Positions 18,150 through 27,327 of a DNA stretch of 64,000 bases are shown piece after piece. Source of the DNA: Streptomyces olivochromogenes. Lineage in GTDB: Bacteria > Actinomycetota > Actinomycetes > Streptomycetales > Streptomycetaceae. Made by a program: the position numbers and the translations under genes. Location: positions 1 through 64,000 of the forward strand of contig NZ_KQ948486.1 of assembly GCF_001514115.1 (NCBI RefSeq), read 5' to 3'. The notes below the pieces were generated by a model. It made no database searches. It was given only the letters and a program-made list of their open reading frames with translations, and had not been told where the DNA came from. The first letter of the stretch is position 1, and each line of letters begins with the position of its first letter.

Positions 18150-18656
18150 TCACCCCACCGGCTCGATGACATCGGCCAGGATCTGACGCAGTCGGGCCAC
18201 ACCGCGTGACGCGTGGGACCGGGCGGTGCCCAGCGGGCATCCCAGAACCTCCGCGACCTGTTTCTCGGGCAGGTCCTGGTAGTAACGCAGCACCACGGCG
18301 GCCCGCTGCCGGGGCGGCAGCTGGGCGAGGGCCGCTTCCAGCCGCGTCCGCTCCACCACGGCGGCGGACTCGTCCCCGGTCTGTGCCAGGTCGGGCAGTT
18401 GCTCCACGGGCCGCTCGCCCCACCACCGCCGGCGGGCGGAACGGGCGGCCGCGCGTGCCAGGACCTTGCGCACGTACGCCTCGGGCGCCTCGTCCGCGAT
18501 CTTCGGCCAGACGAACCACAGCTTGACCAGGGCTTCCTGGAGCAGATCCTCGGCACGGTGTCGGTCACCTCCGCAGAGCAGACGGGCGAGGTGGAACAAC
18601 GCCGACCAACGGGCCGCAACGAACCCGTCGTAGCTCTCGGCCTGAGCCTGTTCCAT
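18150..18656 (-). CDS. SigE-family ECF RNA polymerase sigma factor
   Basis: 168 residues. Region 2 is near 5-75 (ALFHLARLLCGGDRHRAEDLLQEALVKLW) and region 4 near 108-160 (LPPRQRAAVVLRYYQDLPEKQVAEVLG, then SHASRGVARLR). I chose ATG 18656 (MEQAQAESYDGF), the normal N-terminus of the group. A membrane partner gene follows after 8 bp, so the two form one unit that may report envelope stress. Confidence 0.9.
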   Translation of the reverse strand: MEQAQAESYDGFVAARWSALFHLARLLCGGDRHRAEDLLQEALVKLWFVWPKIADEAPEAYVRKVLARAAARSARRRWWGERPVEQLPDLAQTGDESAAVVERTRLEAALAQLPPRQRAAVVLRYYQDLPEKQVAEVLGCPLGTARSHASRGVARLRQILADVIEPVG

Positions 18657-18929
18657 CCGCACCGTCCCCGCACTTGCCAGCTTCGTACACCTGGAGAAAG
18701 ACGTTGGTGAGCACCTCGCTATGCACTTCCGGCGCGTGATGCGGGTCACGTCCGGCGAGGAGGCCGCGGGGCGGGCCGCCCCGGTTTCCCGGTGATCCGG
18801 TCAACAGGGCGGGGATACCGCGCGGTTGCCCATCGCTCGGTTCGCGTGCGGAGCCGACGGGGCGGAGCGGGACGCGTAGTTGGGGCCCGGCTCTGGACCG
18901 ACGGCTGTCTCACCTGCTCCACGGGGGAG

Positions 18930-19451
18930 TCAGAACAACCGTCTCAGCCAGGAGTCGATCGCCGCATAGTCGTGATCGGTCAGACCACGGCGGGGGTCGA
19001 CCCGGTGGAGCAGGGCGTTCGCCGGGTGGTGGGCGGCGACCCAGGCCCGATCGGTGTCGGTGATCTCGTCGTCGACCCAGACGAACGGGCGTCCCGCCGC
19101 CCATTCGACAAGGGTGCGGGTCTTCCAGTGCAGTCCGTTCCGCTCGTCCTGATCATCGATGTCGGACGGTTCCGGCCAGGCCACCACAGGCAGCTGCGGC
19201 AGACCGATGCGCGGGGCGATGCACTCGTTCGCGTCAGCCATCCATGTCGTGGCCCAGACCAACTCGCAGGGGAGTGCCGCCAGCCGAGGCCCGTGCTCGG
19301 GATCGAGTCGGACCAAGAGCGGGTTCGTATCGGCGTCGAGCGGTTCGAGGCAGGTGGCATGGGCCGGATACTGCTCGGGCGCCGCGCCGAACGGGATGAG
19401 CGGTCCGTCGACATCGAGAAACAGCAGCGGACGCTGCGGAGAGCCAGTCAC
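18930..19451 (-). CDS. HAD-like protein (Swiss-army-knife RNA-repair HAD type)
   Basis: 173 residues. The N-terminus has the HAD nucleophile motif in LLFLDVDGPLIPFG, LVWATTWMADAN follows, and the acidic motif FVWVDDEITD lies near 132. This set resembles small actinomycete HAD proteins related to RNA-repair cassettes. GTG 19451 places the motif 10 residues from the start. It stands alone, so the substrate is unknown. Confidence 0.75.
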   Translation of the reverse strand: MTGSPQRPLLFLDVDGPLIPFGAAPEQYPAHATCLEPLDADTNPLLVRLDPEHGPRLAALPCELVWATTWMADANECIAPRIGLPQLPVVAWPEPSDIDDQDERNGLHWKTRTLVEWAAGRPFVWVDDEITDTDRAWVAAHHPANALLHRVDPRRGLTDHDYAAIDSWLRRLF

Positions 19452-20249
19452 GCCGGCACGATAGCGGCGGATCACAACGGGGACCGGGCCTGCCGGTCGT
19501 CCGTCAGAGGGAAGCAGGCTCGGGATCAGGTGTCCCTGAGTTCTCGCACTCCGAACCGTGGATACGTTGCGTGCGCAGTCGGCAGGCGGGCCACGGTCAT
19601 GCCGCGGCCCCATGGAGAACCGCACGAGAGCGGAAACGGAATGGCACTCCCGCGTATCAGAACAGCCGCACGCGTGGGCCCGTGTGCCGTCGTCGCGACC
19701 GTCTGGCCGACAAGAATGTGTGGATCACCGGCTCGGGGGCTCGGAAGACGACGATCCTGGCTCCGCGGACGCTGGTCGCCGGTGCGGACGGCGGTACCTC
19801 GATCGTCGAGATCGGCAACGGCGCGTCCACCGCGCTGTCGCAGCTCGCCGTCAGCGGACCGGGATCCGGGACGTGCAGCGACGGCGCACTCGTTTCGTGC
19901 GGGACAACGGGCTCGTAGGCGCCACATCGGGATCTACGCCGTCGGCGTACCGGACCGTATCGGGAACAACCGCATCACGCGGAGCTCCTGCTTCGGGACA
20001 TCCGGGGCGCCGGTACGGCCCTTCAAGTGCTGCGGCTTCACTGCCACGGCGACCGTGCGGCCGTAGAAGGACCGGCGGCGGGTGGACCTGGTCGTGGCCC
20101 TCGGCCGGGGTCAGGGCGACGCGCGGTCGAGGGAACTTCGGCGAAGTCGGGTATCGCTGAGTTGTTCGCAGGGTGTCGGATGGCTTGTGGGGATACGCGA
20201 GGGCGTGGCGGGATAGAGGCTCTGTGTCGTTCAAGCTTCGGAGGCTGTG
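19452..20249 (+). pseudogene. Beta-helix repeat protein relic in a gene-poor stretch
   Basis: At about 19715-19990, pieces in different frames read KNVWITGSGARKTTILAP, IVEIGNGASTALSQLAVSGPG, HIGIYAVGVPDRIGNNRIT. These are turns of a right-handed beta-helix protein (pectate-lyase-like, secreted in Streptomyces). Frameshifts break it and both ends are lost. Nothing else recognisable is present in the 800 bp before the synthetase gene. Confidence 0.45.
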
Positions 20250-21785
20250 ATGATCGTCCCGTTCGGAGTCCGTGATTTTCTGGACCGTGCCGTCACTGTG
20301 TATGCCGACCGGGTGGGTGTGGTGGACGAGCCGGACCAACCGGCTGAGGCCTGGGAGGGGCTGACGTACGGGCGGGTGGGGGAGTTGGCGCGGGCTCAGG
20401 CTGCCGGGCTGGATGCGCTGGGTGTGCCGCTGGGCGCTCGGGTGGCGGTGGTCTCGCCGAACAGCGCGCGGCTTCTGACGTCGTTCTTCGGTGTCAGCGG
20501 TCACGGGCGGGTGCTGGTGCCGGTCAACTTCCGCCTGACGGCGGACGAGGTGAGCTACATCGTCGGTCACTCGGGGGCCGATGTGCTTCTTGTCGATCCG
20601 GAGTTGACGGACCGTCTGGCCGATGTCAGCTGCAGGCACCGTTTCACGCTCGGCGCCGCCGCCGACGCCGAGCTGTACCGCTTCGGCACCGCCCCGCAGG
20701 CCTGGGAGCCGGACGAGAACGCCACCGCGACCATCAACTACACCAGTGGTACGACGGCCCGGCCCAAGGGGGTGCAGATCACCCATCGCAACATCTGGGT
20801 GAACGCGGTCACCTTCGCGCTGCACGCCGGGGTGACGGACCGGGACGTGTATCTGCACACGTTGCCGATGTTCCATGCCAACGGCTGGGGCATGCCGTTC
20901 GCGATGTCGGCCCTGGGCGTGCCACAGATCGTGCTGCGCAAGGTGGACGGGGCCGAGATCCTGCGCCGGGTGGCCGAGCACGGTGTGACGGTGATGTGCG
21001 CGGCGCCCGCGGTCGTGGGGGCGGTGCTGGCGGCCGCCGAGTCCTGGGAGGGGGAGATCCCCGGCCGTGATCGGGTGCGGATCATCGTCGCCGGCGCTCC
21101 GCCGCCGACCCAGACGGTCGCGCGGGTGGAGTCGGAGCTGGGGTGGGAGTTCATCCAGATCTACGGCCTGACCGAGACCTCGCCGCTGCTGACCGTCAAC
21201 CGTGCCCGCGCCGAGTGGGACGGCCTCGGCACTGCGGAGCGGGCGGAGAAGCTGGTGCGGGCCGGTGCTCCCGCGCTGGGCGTGACGCTCAGGACGGACG
21301 CCGAGGGTGAGGTTCTCGCGCGCTCGAACGTGGTTCTGGAGGGGTATTGGGAGCAGCCGGAGGAGAGTGCGCGGGCGTTGTCCGGGGGGTGGTTCCACAC
21401 GGGGGACGGGGGGTCGATCGGCGAGTACGGCCATCTGACGATCAGTGACCGCAAGAAGGACGTGATCATCACGGGCGGGGAGAACGTGTCGTCGATCGAG
21501 GTGGAGGACGTGCTCTTCAGCCATCCGGCGGTTGCCGAGGTCGCGGTGATCGGGGTGCCTGACGAGAAGTGGGGCGAGACCGTGAAGGCGCTGGTGGTTC
21601 TTGCTCCCGGCGTGCGGGTGACGCAGGACGAGCTGATCCGGTTCTGCAAGGAGCGTCTTGCCGGTTTCAAGGCGCCTACTTCGGTGGAGTTCCGGGAGGA
21701 GTTGGCGCGTACGACGACCGGCAAGCTCCAGAAGTACAAGTTGCGGGAGCCGTATTGGGAGGGCCGCGAGCGGGAAGTCGGCTGA
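20250..21785 (+). CDS. AMP-forming acyl-CoA synthetase/ligase
   Basis: 511 residues. ATP-binding P-loop motif YTSGTTARPKGV near 163-174, IYGLTETSP near 304, GWFHTGDGG, DRKKDVIITGGENVSS (A8 hinge) and the catalytic Lys region TTTGKLQKYKLRE near the end. ATG 20250 has GGAGG at good spacing; GTG 20247 is less likely. It activates a carboxylic acid as acyl-AMP and then acyl-CoA. The nearest relatives by motif are medium/long-chain fatty acid ligases. Confidence 0.92.
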   Translation: MIVPFGVRDFLDRAVTVYADRVGVVDEPDQPAEAWEGLTYGRVGELARAQAAGLDALGVPLGARVAVVSPNSARLLTSFFGVSGHGRVLVPVNFRLTADEVSYIVGHSGADVLLVDPELTDRLADVSCRHRFTLGAAADAELYRFGTAPQAWEPDENATATINYTSGTTARPKGVQITHRNIWVNAVTFALHAGVTDRDVYLHTLPMFHANGWGMPFAMSALGVPQIVLRKVDGAEILRRVAEHGVTVMCAAPAVVGAVLAAAESWEGEIPGRDRVRIIVAGAPPPTQTVARVESELGWEFIQIYGLTETSPLLTVNRARAEWDGLGTAERAEKLVRAGAPALGVTLRTDAEGEVLARSNVVLEGYWEQPEESARALSGGWFHTGDGGSIGEYGHLTISDRKKDVIITGGENVSSIEVEDVLFSHPAVAEVAVIGVPDEKWGETVKALVVLAPGVRVTQDELIRFCKERLAGFKAPTSVEFREELARTTTGKLQKYKLREPYWEGREREVG

Positions 21786-21917
21786 GGTGTCCGCAGGGTG
21801 GGTGCCGATGCTGAAATGGTGAGCGTGGACTCCACCCTCCTGCCGGGCTCACCATCACGCTGGGAACCGGTCGATCGTTCCTGGAAGTGAGGAGCCCGGC
21901 CGGCAGGTTGACGTAGG

Positions 21918-22913
21918 TCAGGTGAGCGAGAGAAGGATTTTGCCTCGGCCTGCGCCCGTCTCCAGGAGTTGGTGTGCCTTCGCCGCCTCGGCCAGGGGCA
22001 GGGTCTGCGTCACCCCAGGTCGGATCCGCCCCGCCGCGAGCAGCCGGAGTGCTTCGCCGAGGTACTCGCCTATCCGCTCGGGAGCCCGACGAGCGAGGTC
22101 GCCGATGTTGAACCCGGCGATGCTCCGGTTGCTCTTCCACAAGTCCCACACCGAGGTCGTCCACTGCTCGTGTCGACCGAGGTCTCCGTAGGCCACCAGG
22201 CGGCCGAACGGCGCCAGTACGGTCAGGCTCTGCTCCCGGATCGGCCCGCCGACGGGATCGAGGACCAGGTCCACGCCCCGGCCACCAGTCTCCGCGGCCA
22301 ACCGCTCCGCGAAGCCTTCACGCAGAAACACTCCGTCGTAGCCCAACTCGGCGGCATACGGGATCTTCTCCACCGAGCCGACCGTGCCGTACACCCGGCC
22401 GGCCCCCAGCTCCCGGGCCAACTGCGCAGCCGCAGAGCCCACACCCCCCGCCGCGGAGTGGATCAGCACGTCTTCCCCCTCCCTCAGCCGACCGGCGTCC
22501 TTGAGCACGCCAAAGGCCGTCGGATAGACGCACGGCAGCCCCGCTGCCTCGGCCAGGTCGGCCTCTCCCGCCCCGGTGCGCAGTGACCTGACGAACCGTG
22601 TGTCCGCGGTCACCACCTCGGCGTAGCCGCCGAAAGCCGGTAGGTACGCCGCAATCGGCTCGCCGACCTCAAGGCCGCTCACCCCCGCACCCAGCGCGAC
22701 AACGGCCCCAGCCACCTCCAGGCCGGGAACGTCCACTCCACCAGGCCCGTCCGGGGTGCCGAACTCGCCCCGGCGGTGCTGGATTTCCGCGAAATTGACG
22801 CCCGCGAAGGCGACCCGCACCGTGACCTGGCCGGCGGCCGGCACGGGCTCGGGCACATCCAGCTCCTCCAGTACCTCGACGCCTCCGTTGACGCGGAACC
22901 CGACCGCCCGCAT
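21918..22913 (-). CDS. Quinone oxidoreductase-like zinc-free MDR protein
   Basis: 331 residues. GroES-like domain (VRVAFAGVNFAEIQHRRG), then a Rossmann domain with IHSAAGGVGSAAAQLAREL near 141-158 and PVGGP near 216. The lack of zinc-ligand Cys/His places it with NADPH:quinone oxidoreductases. It converges with the acyl-CoA synthetase; an imperfect CTGCCGG.../...CCGGCAG hairpin lies between them (about 21838-21907). Confidence 0.9.
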   Translation of the reverse strand: MRAVGFRVNGGVEVLEELDVPEPVPAAGQVTVRVAFAGVNFAEIQHRRGEFGTPDGPGGVDVPGLEVAGAVVALGAGVSGLEVGEPIAAYLPAFGGYAEVVTADTRFVRSLRTGAGEADLAEAAGLPCVYPTAFGVLKDAGRLREGEDVLIHSAAGGVGSAAAQLARELGAGRVYGTVGSVEKIPYAAELGYDGVFLREGFAERLAAETGGRGVDLVLDPVGGPIREQSLTVLAPFGRLVAYGDLGRHEQWTTSVWDLWKSNRSIAGFNIGDLARRAPERIGEYLGEALRLLAAGRIRPGVTQTLPLAEAAKAHQLLETGAGRGKILLSLT

Positions 22914-22931
22914 ACGACGCTCCCCTCATCG

Positions 22932-23245
22932 TCACGGCCCTTCCGGTGTGGGCCGTACGCGAGCGGCAACCCAGGTGATGATCTTCGTATTCCCGCGCAG
23001 CCCGATCTGGCTCTTGCACCAGGTGTGATCGGCCGCATGGCGCCCTCGGCAGGCCGGCATCTTCTGAATGGCCTGACGCGTCACGTGATTGGCCTGACAC
23101 GTCACGCCAAGTTGTCGTGCGAGGTCGGCCTGCGACACGTTCTGGTTGATGAGGCCCTGCGCCAAGTCACGCCGTTCGGCCGCGAACTGCCGGGCCAGGA
23201 AGCACGCCGGACAGGGCCTGAGGGTTGACCGGCGCGTCGTGGTTC
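22932..23245 (-). pseudogene. Small zinc/HTH protein with internal duplication
   Basis: The frame reads LRPCPACFLARQFAAERRDL, then LINQNVSQADLARQLGVT and RQAIQKM. It has a CPAC motif and a helix-turn-helix-like segment. A 21-bp tandem duplication (around 23078-23120) inserts seven residues inside the recognition helix. No start codon is found between the aldo/keto reductase stop and the CPAC motif, so the N-terminus is missing or non-canonical. Confidence 0.4.
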
Positions 23246-23254
23246 CGACGATCG

Positions 23255-24238
23255 TCAGACGTGCACTGGTGCCCGCTCGTCCAAGAGACCTTCGCTTCGC
23301 AGATCGTCCCAGACCTGAGCCGGTATCTCCGCGCCGAACGCCGCCATGTTGCCGCGTACTTCGTCGGCGGTACGCATGCCGACCACGATGCCCGAGACGG
23401 CCGGGTGGCGGAGCGGAAAGGCCATGGCCAGCTCCGGGACCGTCACACCGTGTGTTTCGCAGACGTCGGCGATGCGATGCGCCCGCTCCAGCGTCCCCGG
23501 CGCGGCGGGCGCGTAGTCGAAGGTGGCACCCTCGGCAGGTCGGGCCGTGGCGAGCAGCCCGGAGTTGAAGACCGATGCCGCGAGTACCGAGACCTCCCGG
23601 TCCGTGCAGGCGGGCAGCAGTTCGTCGAGGGCGCTCTGGTCCAGAAGCGTGTAGCGGCCCGAGAGCATGACTACATCGACGTCCGACTCCTTGACCAGCG
23701 TGGTCAGTTTGCCGGGGTGGTACATGCCCGCACCGATCGCGCCCACCACTCCCTGGCCGCGCAGTTCGGCGAGCGCCGGGTAGCCCTCGCGCAACGCCTC
23801 CTCGAAATGCTGCTCCGCGTCGTGCAGGAACAGCACGTCGATACGGTCGACGCCGATCCGCTCCAGCGAGTCCTCCACGCTGCGCAGAATGCCGTCCCGC
23901 GTGAAGTCCCACACGCGACGATGTGTGGCGGGCACCATGAAGCTCTCGTCCATGCGGCCCGCCGGGTCCTGCGGGACCAGCAGCCGGCCGACCTTCGTCG
24001 ACAGCGTCACCTCCTCACGCGGCTTGCCGCGCAACAGACCACCGGTACGGCGCTCGGAGTGTCCGATGCCGTAGTGCGGAGAGGTGTCGAAGTAGCGGAT
24101 CCCGCTGTCCCAGGCTGCTTCAAGGGCTCCCGCGGCGGTCTCGTCGTCCAGCGGTGCGAAGAGTCCCCCGAGTGGTCCGCCACCGAAGCCCAGTTCCGTG
24201 ACCCGCACCTTGCTCTTGCCAAGCCGGTTTCGCCTCAT
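23255..24238 (-). CDS. Aldo/keto reductase
   Basis: 327 residues with the AKR barrel. Catalytic residues are Asp/Tyr in IRYFDTSPHYGIGHSE near 36-52, Lys in LSTKVGR and His in DVLFLHDAEQH. The phosphate-binding end is GIVVGMRTADEV. The pattern resembles D-threo-aldose/L-fucose dehydrogenases. I chose ATG 24238 (MRRNRLGKSKVRVTELGFGG), with an AGGGGA-like site upstream. Confidence 0.9.
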   Translation of the reverse strand: MRRNRLGKSKVRVTELGFGGGPLGGLFAPLDDETAAGALEAAWDSGIRYFDTSPHYGIGHSERRTGGLLRGKPREEVTLSTKVGRLLVPQDPAGRMDESFMVPATHRRVWDFTRDGILRSVEDSLERIGVDRIDVLFLHDAEQHFEEALREGYPALAELRGQGVVGAIGAGMYHPGKLTTLVKESDVDVVMLSGRYTLLDQSALDELLPACTDREVSVLAASVFNSGLLATARPAEGATFDYAPAAPGTLERAHRIADVCETHGVTVPELAMAFPLRHPAVSGIVVGMRTADEVRGNMAAFGAEIPAQVWDDLRSEGLLDERAPVHV

Positions 24239-24410
24239 CCACCGTTCCCCTCGTGTGGCTGGTGACGCGACCATCCTGCCGTGGCCCGTGCCACGTTCCC
24301 AAGGGAAATATCAAGCTTGCGGTCCGCTGGGCGGCAACCGTGCTGGTCGCGGCCGACAACAGTGGATATAACTGGCCTCACCACGCGCTCGGTCGCTAAC
24401 CTCGGCCGTC

Positions 24411-24845
24411 ATGAACCAGCGGCAGCAGAAGAAGCTCTCCCATCGTCTCTTCGAAGCGATTCTGGTGGGTGACAACGCCCGCGTGAGCGCGGTTCTGAGG
24501 GCTGGGGCCGACCCAGAACGAGCGAACAGCGAGGGCACCACCCCTCTCTATGAGGCATCCGTGAACGGGGAAGCCGAGATCGCCCGCCTGCTCCTGGCGG
24601 CCGGGGCCTCCCCTGACACCGAGAGCAGCGGACTTGGCGCGGACGGCACACCCCTGTGCGCGGCCGCATGCTGGGGGCACACCGAGACAGTGCGCGAACT
24701 GCTGGCGCACGGCGCCGATCCGAATCTCCGAGAAGATCACGGCACAGGCTGGTCCCCGCTGGAGTGGGCACTCAAGGGCCCTCATCCCGAAACTGCCGAT
24801 CTCCTCACCACGGCGGGCGCGACGCCCCGCGAGAGAACTACGTAG
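24411..24845 (+). CDS. Ankyrin-repeat protein
   Basis: 144 residues with about four ankyrin repeats (LFEAILVGDNARVSAVLRAGADP, TPLYEASVNGEAEIARLLLAAGASP, TPLCAAACWGHTETVRELLAHGADP). No signal peptide, so it probably acts in the cytoplasm as a binding scaffold. No clear partner gene is adjacent. Confidence 0.9.
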   Translation: MNQRQQKKLSHRLFEAILVGDNARVSAVLRAGADPERANSEGTTPLYEASVNGEAEIARLLLAAGASPDTESSGLGADGTPLCAAACWGHTETVRELLAHGADPNLREDHGTGWSPLEWALKGPHPETADLLTTAGATPRERTT

Positions 24846-24910
24846 CGCCACCGTTCGCCATCACGGATTCCATCAGCACAATGGACCTCAAGAGCCACCT
24901 CAGGCCGGGC

Positions 24911-25879
24911 TCAGGCACAGGCCCTGAGGAATTCGATGAGCGCCGCGCTCACCTCGTCCGGGCGTTCCTGCTGAGTCCAGTGTCCACAGCCGGCCAGTTT
25001 GATGGGCTCGCGCCAGAGGTTGGGCATGAGGTCGGGGAGGCGCTCGATGAGTTCAGGAGTGCCGGGAAACGCGGGGACCAAGTCGCGGTCGCCGTAGATG
25101 TACAGGGCGGGCCGGGTGACGACGGCGCCGTGCCAGGGAGCGGTCAGTTCCCAGTTGCGGTCGAGGTTGCGGTACCAGTTGAGGGCCCCGGTGAAGCCCT
25201 TGGAAAAACTCTCGGTGAGCGCGTCGAGATCGTCCTCGGTGAACCAGTCCGGCAGCACCTCGGGGTCCGGCATGGCCGCGAGCCAGCCCCGCTCGGGGTC
25301 GACCAGCGGCTGCATGCCACCGCGGGCGCCCGGAGCATCACCGGAGGCCGAATAGAAGAACTTCCGCAACGCGGTACGTGTGTCCTTGGCGAACTCGGCG
25401 TCGGCGACACCGGGGCGGTTGAAGTAGTTCCAGTAGAAGCGGCCGTCGAACCTCTTCTCCATGGCGGCCAGCGGAGGCTCCGTCCCCCGGAACGGAGGCG
25501 GCACGCTCAGGCCCGCCACCCCGAGCACCATGTCCGGACGCAGCAGCGCGGTGTGCCAGGCGACCGGCGCGCCCCAGTCGTGCCCGACGACGTACGCCTT
25601 CTCCTCGCCCAGGGCGTGGATCAGTCCGACGACGTCGCCGACCAGGTGGAGGATGGTGTACGCGTCGACGTCGTCGGGATGGTCGCTGCGTCCGTATCCA
25701 CGCTGGTCGGGGGCGACCACTCGGAAGCCCGCATCGGCCAGAGGGCCGAACTGGTGGTGCCAGGAGTGCCATGACTCTGGGAAGCCGTGCAGGAGGACGA
25801 CCAGGGGGCCGTCGCCTTGCTCGGCGATGTGCAGCCGAACGCCGTTCACGTCCACCATTCGATGCTCAACCATGTGCAT
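24911..25879 (-). CDS. Epoxide hydrolase-type alpha/beta hydrolase
   Basis: 322 residues. HGFPESWHSW oxyanion motif near 31-40, nucleophile Asp in VVGHDWGAPVAW near 99-110, a cap Tyr in LNWYRNLDRNW, the acid in YGDRDLV and catalytic His in CGHWTQQERP near 299-308. The Asp nucleophile and lid Tyr point to epoxide hydrolase rather than esterase. The start is ATG 25879 or 25873. The TetR gene at 26209 is divergent and may regulate it. Confidence 0.9.
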   Translation of the reverse strand: MHMVEHRMVDVNGVRLHIAEQGDGPLVVLLHGFPESWHSWHHQFGPLADAGFRVVAPDQRGYGRSDHPDDVDAYTILHLVGDVVGLIHALGEEKAYVVGHDWGAPVAWHTALLRPDMVLGVAGLSVPPPFRGTEPPLAAMEKRFDGRFYWNYFNRPGVADAEFAKDTRTALRKFFYSASGDAPGARGGMQPLVDPERGWLAAMPDPEVLPDWFTEDDLDALTESFSKGFTGALNWYRNLDRNWELTAPWHGAVVTRPALYIYGDRDLVPAFPGTPELIERLPDLMPNLWREPIKLAGCGHWTQQERPDEVSAALIEFLRACA

Positions 25880-26208
25880 AAGGGTACGTGCCGTGATCTT
25901 CGCGCTGGGCTCACCGGCAGCCCGCCTCGCTCGTGTCGCAGCGTGCCGGCGGAGAGACTGGCTGAACGGCGAACAGGGTCAGGTCGGCGCACAGGCCGGC
26001 CAGGGCGAGCAGGACACCCGTCGGGGCGCGGGGGTCGCACATGTCCTTGCCGGGAACACCGTCGGAGTCGAGGTGGGTGAGCTGCGGGACCACGAAGCCG
26101 TTTGGGCGCCGGTCCCGGGTCTGCCACAATGCACGAAAACGGAACCTCGCTCCGTGGGTGATACGAGGCACTGTTCCGTTTCGCGAGTCTCATGGAAGGA
26201 TCGCCGCG
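25880..26208. promoter_or_regulatory. Divergent promoter region with candidate TetR operator
   Basis: 329 bp between the epoxide hydrolase and TetR genes. Arms CGAAAACGGAAC (26132-26143) and GTTCCGTTTCG (26173-26183) are inverted, and CCTCG/CGAGG pair between them. A minus-strand frame (about 25911-26171) is open but unrecognised. The paired arms 26-77 bp upstream of the TetR start suggest autoregulation. Confidence 0.4.
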
Positions 26209-26799
26209 GTGAACGACAGCGGTCAGGGCGCGGGAAGTGCAGCGGGATCCCAGCGCAAGGATGCCCGGCGTAATCGACAGACCTTGCTGGATGCGGCCGC
26301 CGCAGTCTTCGTCACCTCGGGCGTCGAGGCGCCGGTACGCGACATTGCGGCCAAGGCCGGCGTCGGGATGGGCACGATCTACCGGCACTTCCCGACACGG
26401 GCGGACCTCATCATCGCGGTCTACCGTCACCAGGTCGACGCCTGCGCCGAGGCCGGTCCGGCCCTACTGGAGAGCTGCGCCACTCCATATGCCGCGCTGG
26501 GGCAGTGGATCGACCTCTTCGTCGACTTCCTGGTCACCAAGCACGGACTCGCTGCCGTGCTGCAGCCCGACAACGCCGGTTTCGACACGCTGCACGCCTA
26601 CTTCCTCGACCGGCTCGTGCCCGTGTGCGACCAACTGCTCGACGCCGCGGCCGGTCGCGGCGAAATCCGCTCCGGCCTTGAGGGCCTTGAGCTGATGCGA
26701 GGCGTGGGCAACCTGTGCGTGGGTGCGGACAGTGACCCGCGCTACGACGCGCGCCGACTGGTCGGCCTCCTCATCGCCGGACTGCGCCAGCCGCAGTGA
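26209..26799 (+). CDS. TetR-family transcriptional regulator
   Basis: 196 residues. TetR HTH near 20-65 (RQTLLDAAAAVFVTSGVEAPVRDIAAKAGVGMGTIYRHFPTRADL), with a C-terminal ligand domain of the SbtR-like type. GTG 26209 follows GGAAGGA. It is divergent from the epoxide hydrolase gene, with an inverted repeat upstream, so it probably represses itself and that gene. Confidence 0.92.
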   Translation: MNDSGQGAGSAAGSQRKDARRNRQTLLDAAAAVFVTSGVEAPVRDIAAKAGVGMGTIYRHFPTRADLIIAVYRHQVDACAEAGPALLESCATPYAALGQWIDLFVDFLVTKHGLAAVLQPDNAGFDTLHAYFLDRLVPVCDQLLDAAAGRGEIRSGLEGLELMRGVGNLCVGADSDPRYDARRLVGLLIAGLRQPQ

Positions 26800-27180
26800 C
26801 GATCGGCGCGAAGCGCGAAGCCGGAGTACCAGGAGTCTTCGGCGGCAACGAACCCGCGGTCCTGCCGGGCGGTGAGCAGGTCGTTGATTTCCTTGGTGTC
26901 GGACATGGTCATCACAGCCGACCACCCGTCCCCGTAAGGATCGTTGCCCACCAGGCAGGGGTTCGCGTTCCAGGGGCTCGCTCCTGCTGGTGACTTCGCC
27001 GCTCACCGGAATGAAGACCTCGCGCAGAGCACTGACCGACTCCCTGCCGACGAGAGACTCGCAGACCCCCTCAGGTGGCTCCCTCGACCGAGGAGTGCGA
27101 CGGCGGCCGCGTCGGTCCGCGCCCACTGCTCGTGGGGGAGGTCGGGAACGAATCCCGAGTGCCGGGACGCCTCACAGATC
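26780..27180 (-). pseudogene. GcvH-like lipoyl-domain protein relic
   Basis: Frame pieces in order read DLPHEQWARTDAAAVALLG, VGRESVSALREVFIPVSGEV, and GNDPYGDGWSAVMTMSDTKEINDLL. They match the glycine-cleavage H protein fold (E-S-V-K-A...PVSGEV...NxDPYGxGW). At least two frameshifts separate them. The residue at the lipoyl-Lys position appears to be Ser, so even the source protein may have been a non-lipoylated variant. Confidence 0.45.
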
Positions 27181-27327
27181 GGTCGCCCGCTCATGGCGGG
27201 GTTCGTACAGGCCCACCTCGCCGCCACCCGGCAGACGGAACCTGGCCAGCCGCCCCCAGCGCGCGTCGGTGACGGGCTGCCGCTTCCGCATCACTGCTGT
27301 AGACGATGATGTGCCGACCATTGATCA
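27180..27327 (-). pseudogene. VOC (glyoxalase-fold) protein with internal deletion
   Basis: Starts MINGRHIIVYSSDAEA and, after a frame change, ends TDARWGRLARFRLPGGGEVGLY...RHERATDL-stop. Both ends match actinomycete VOC proteins, but about 80-90 residues between them are missing, which removes one of the two beta-alpha-beta-beta-beta modules. Confidence 0.55.

Noticed and set aside
19851..21524. 557-codon minus-strand frame
   Set aside because: Antisense to the acyl-CoA synthetase; His/Arg-rich shadow.
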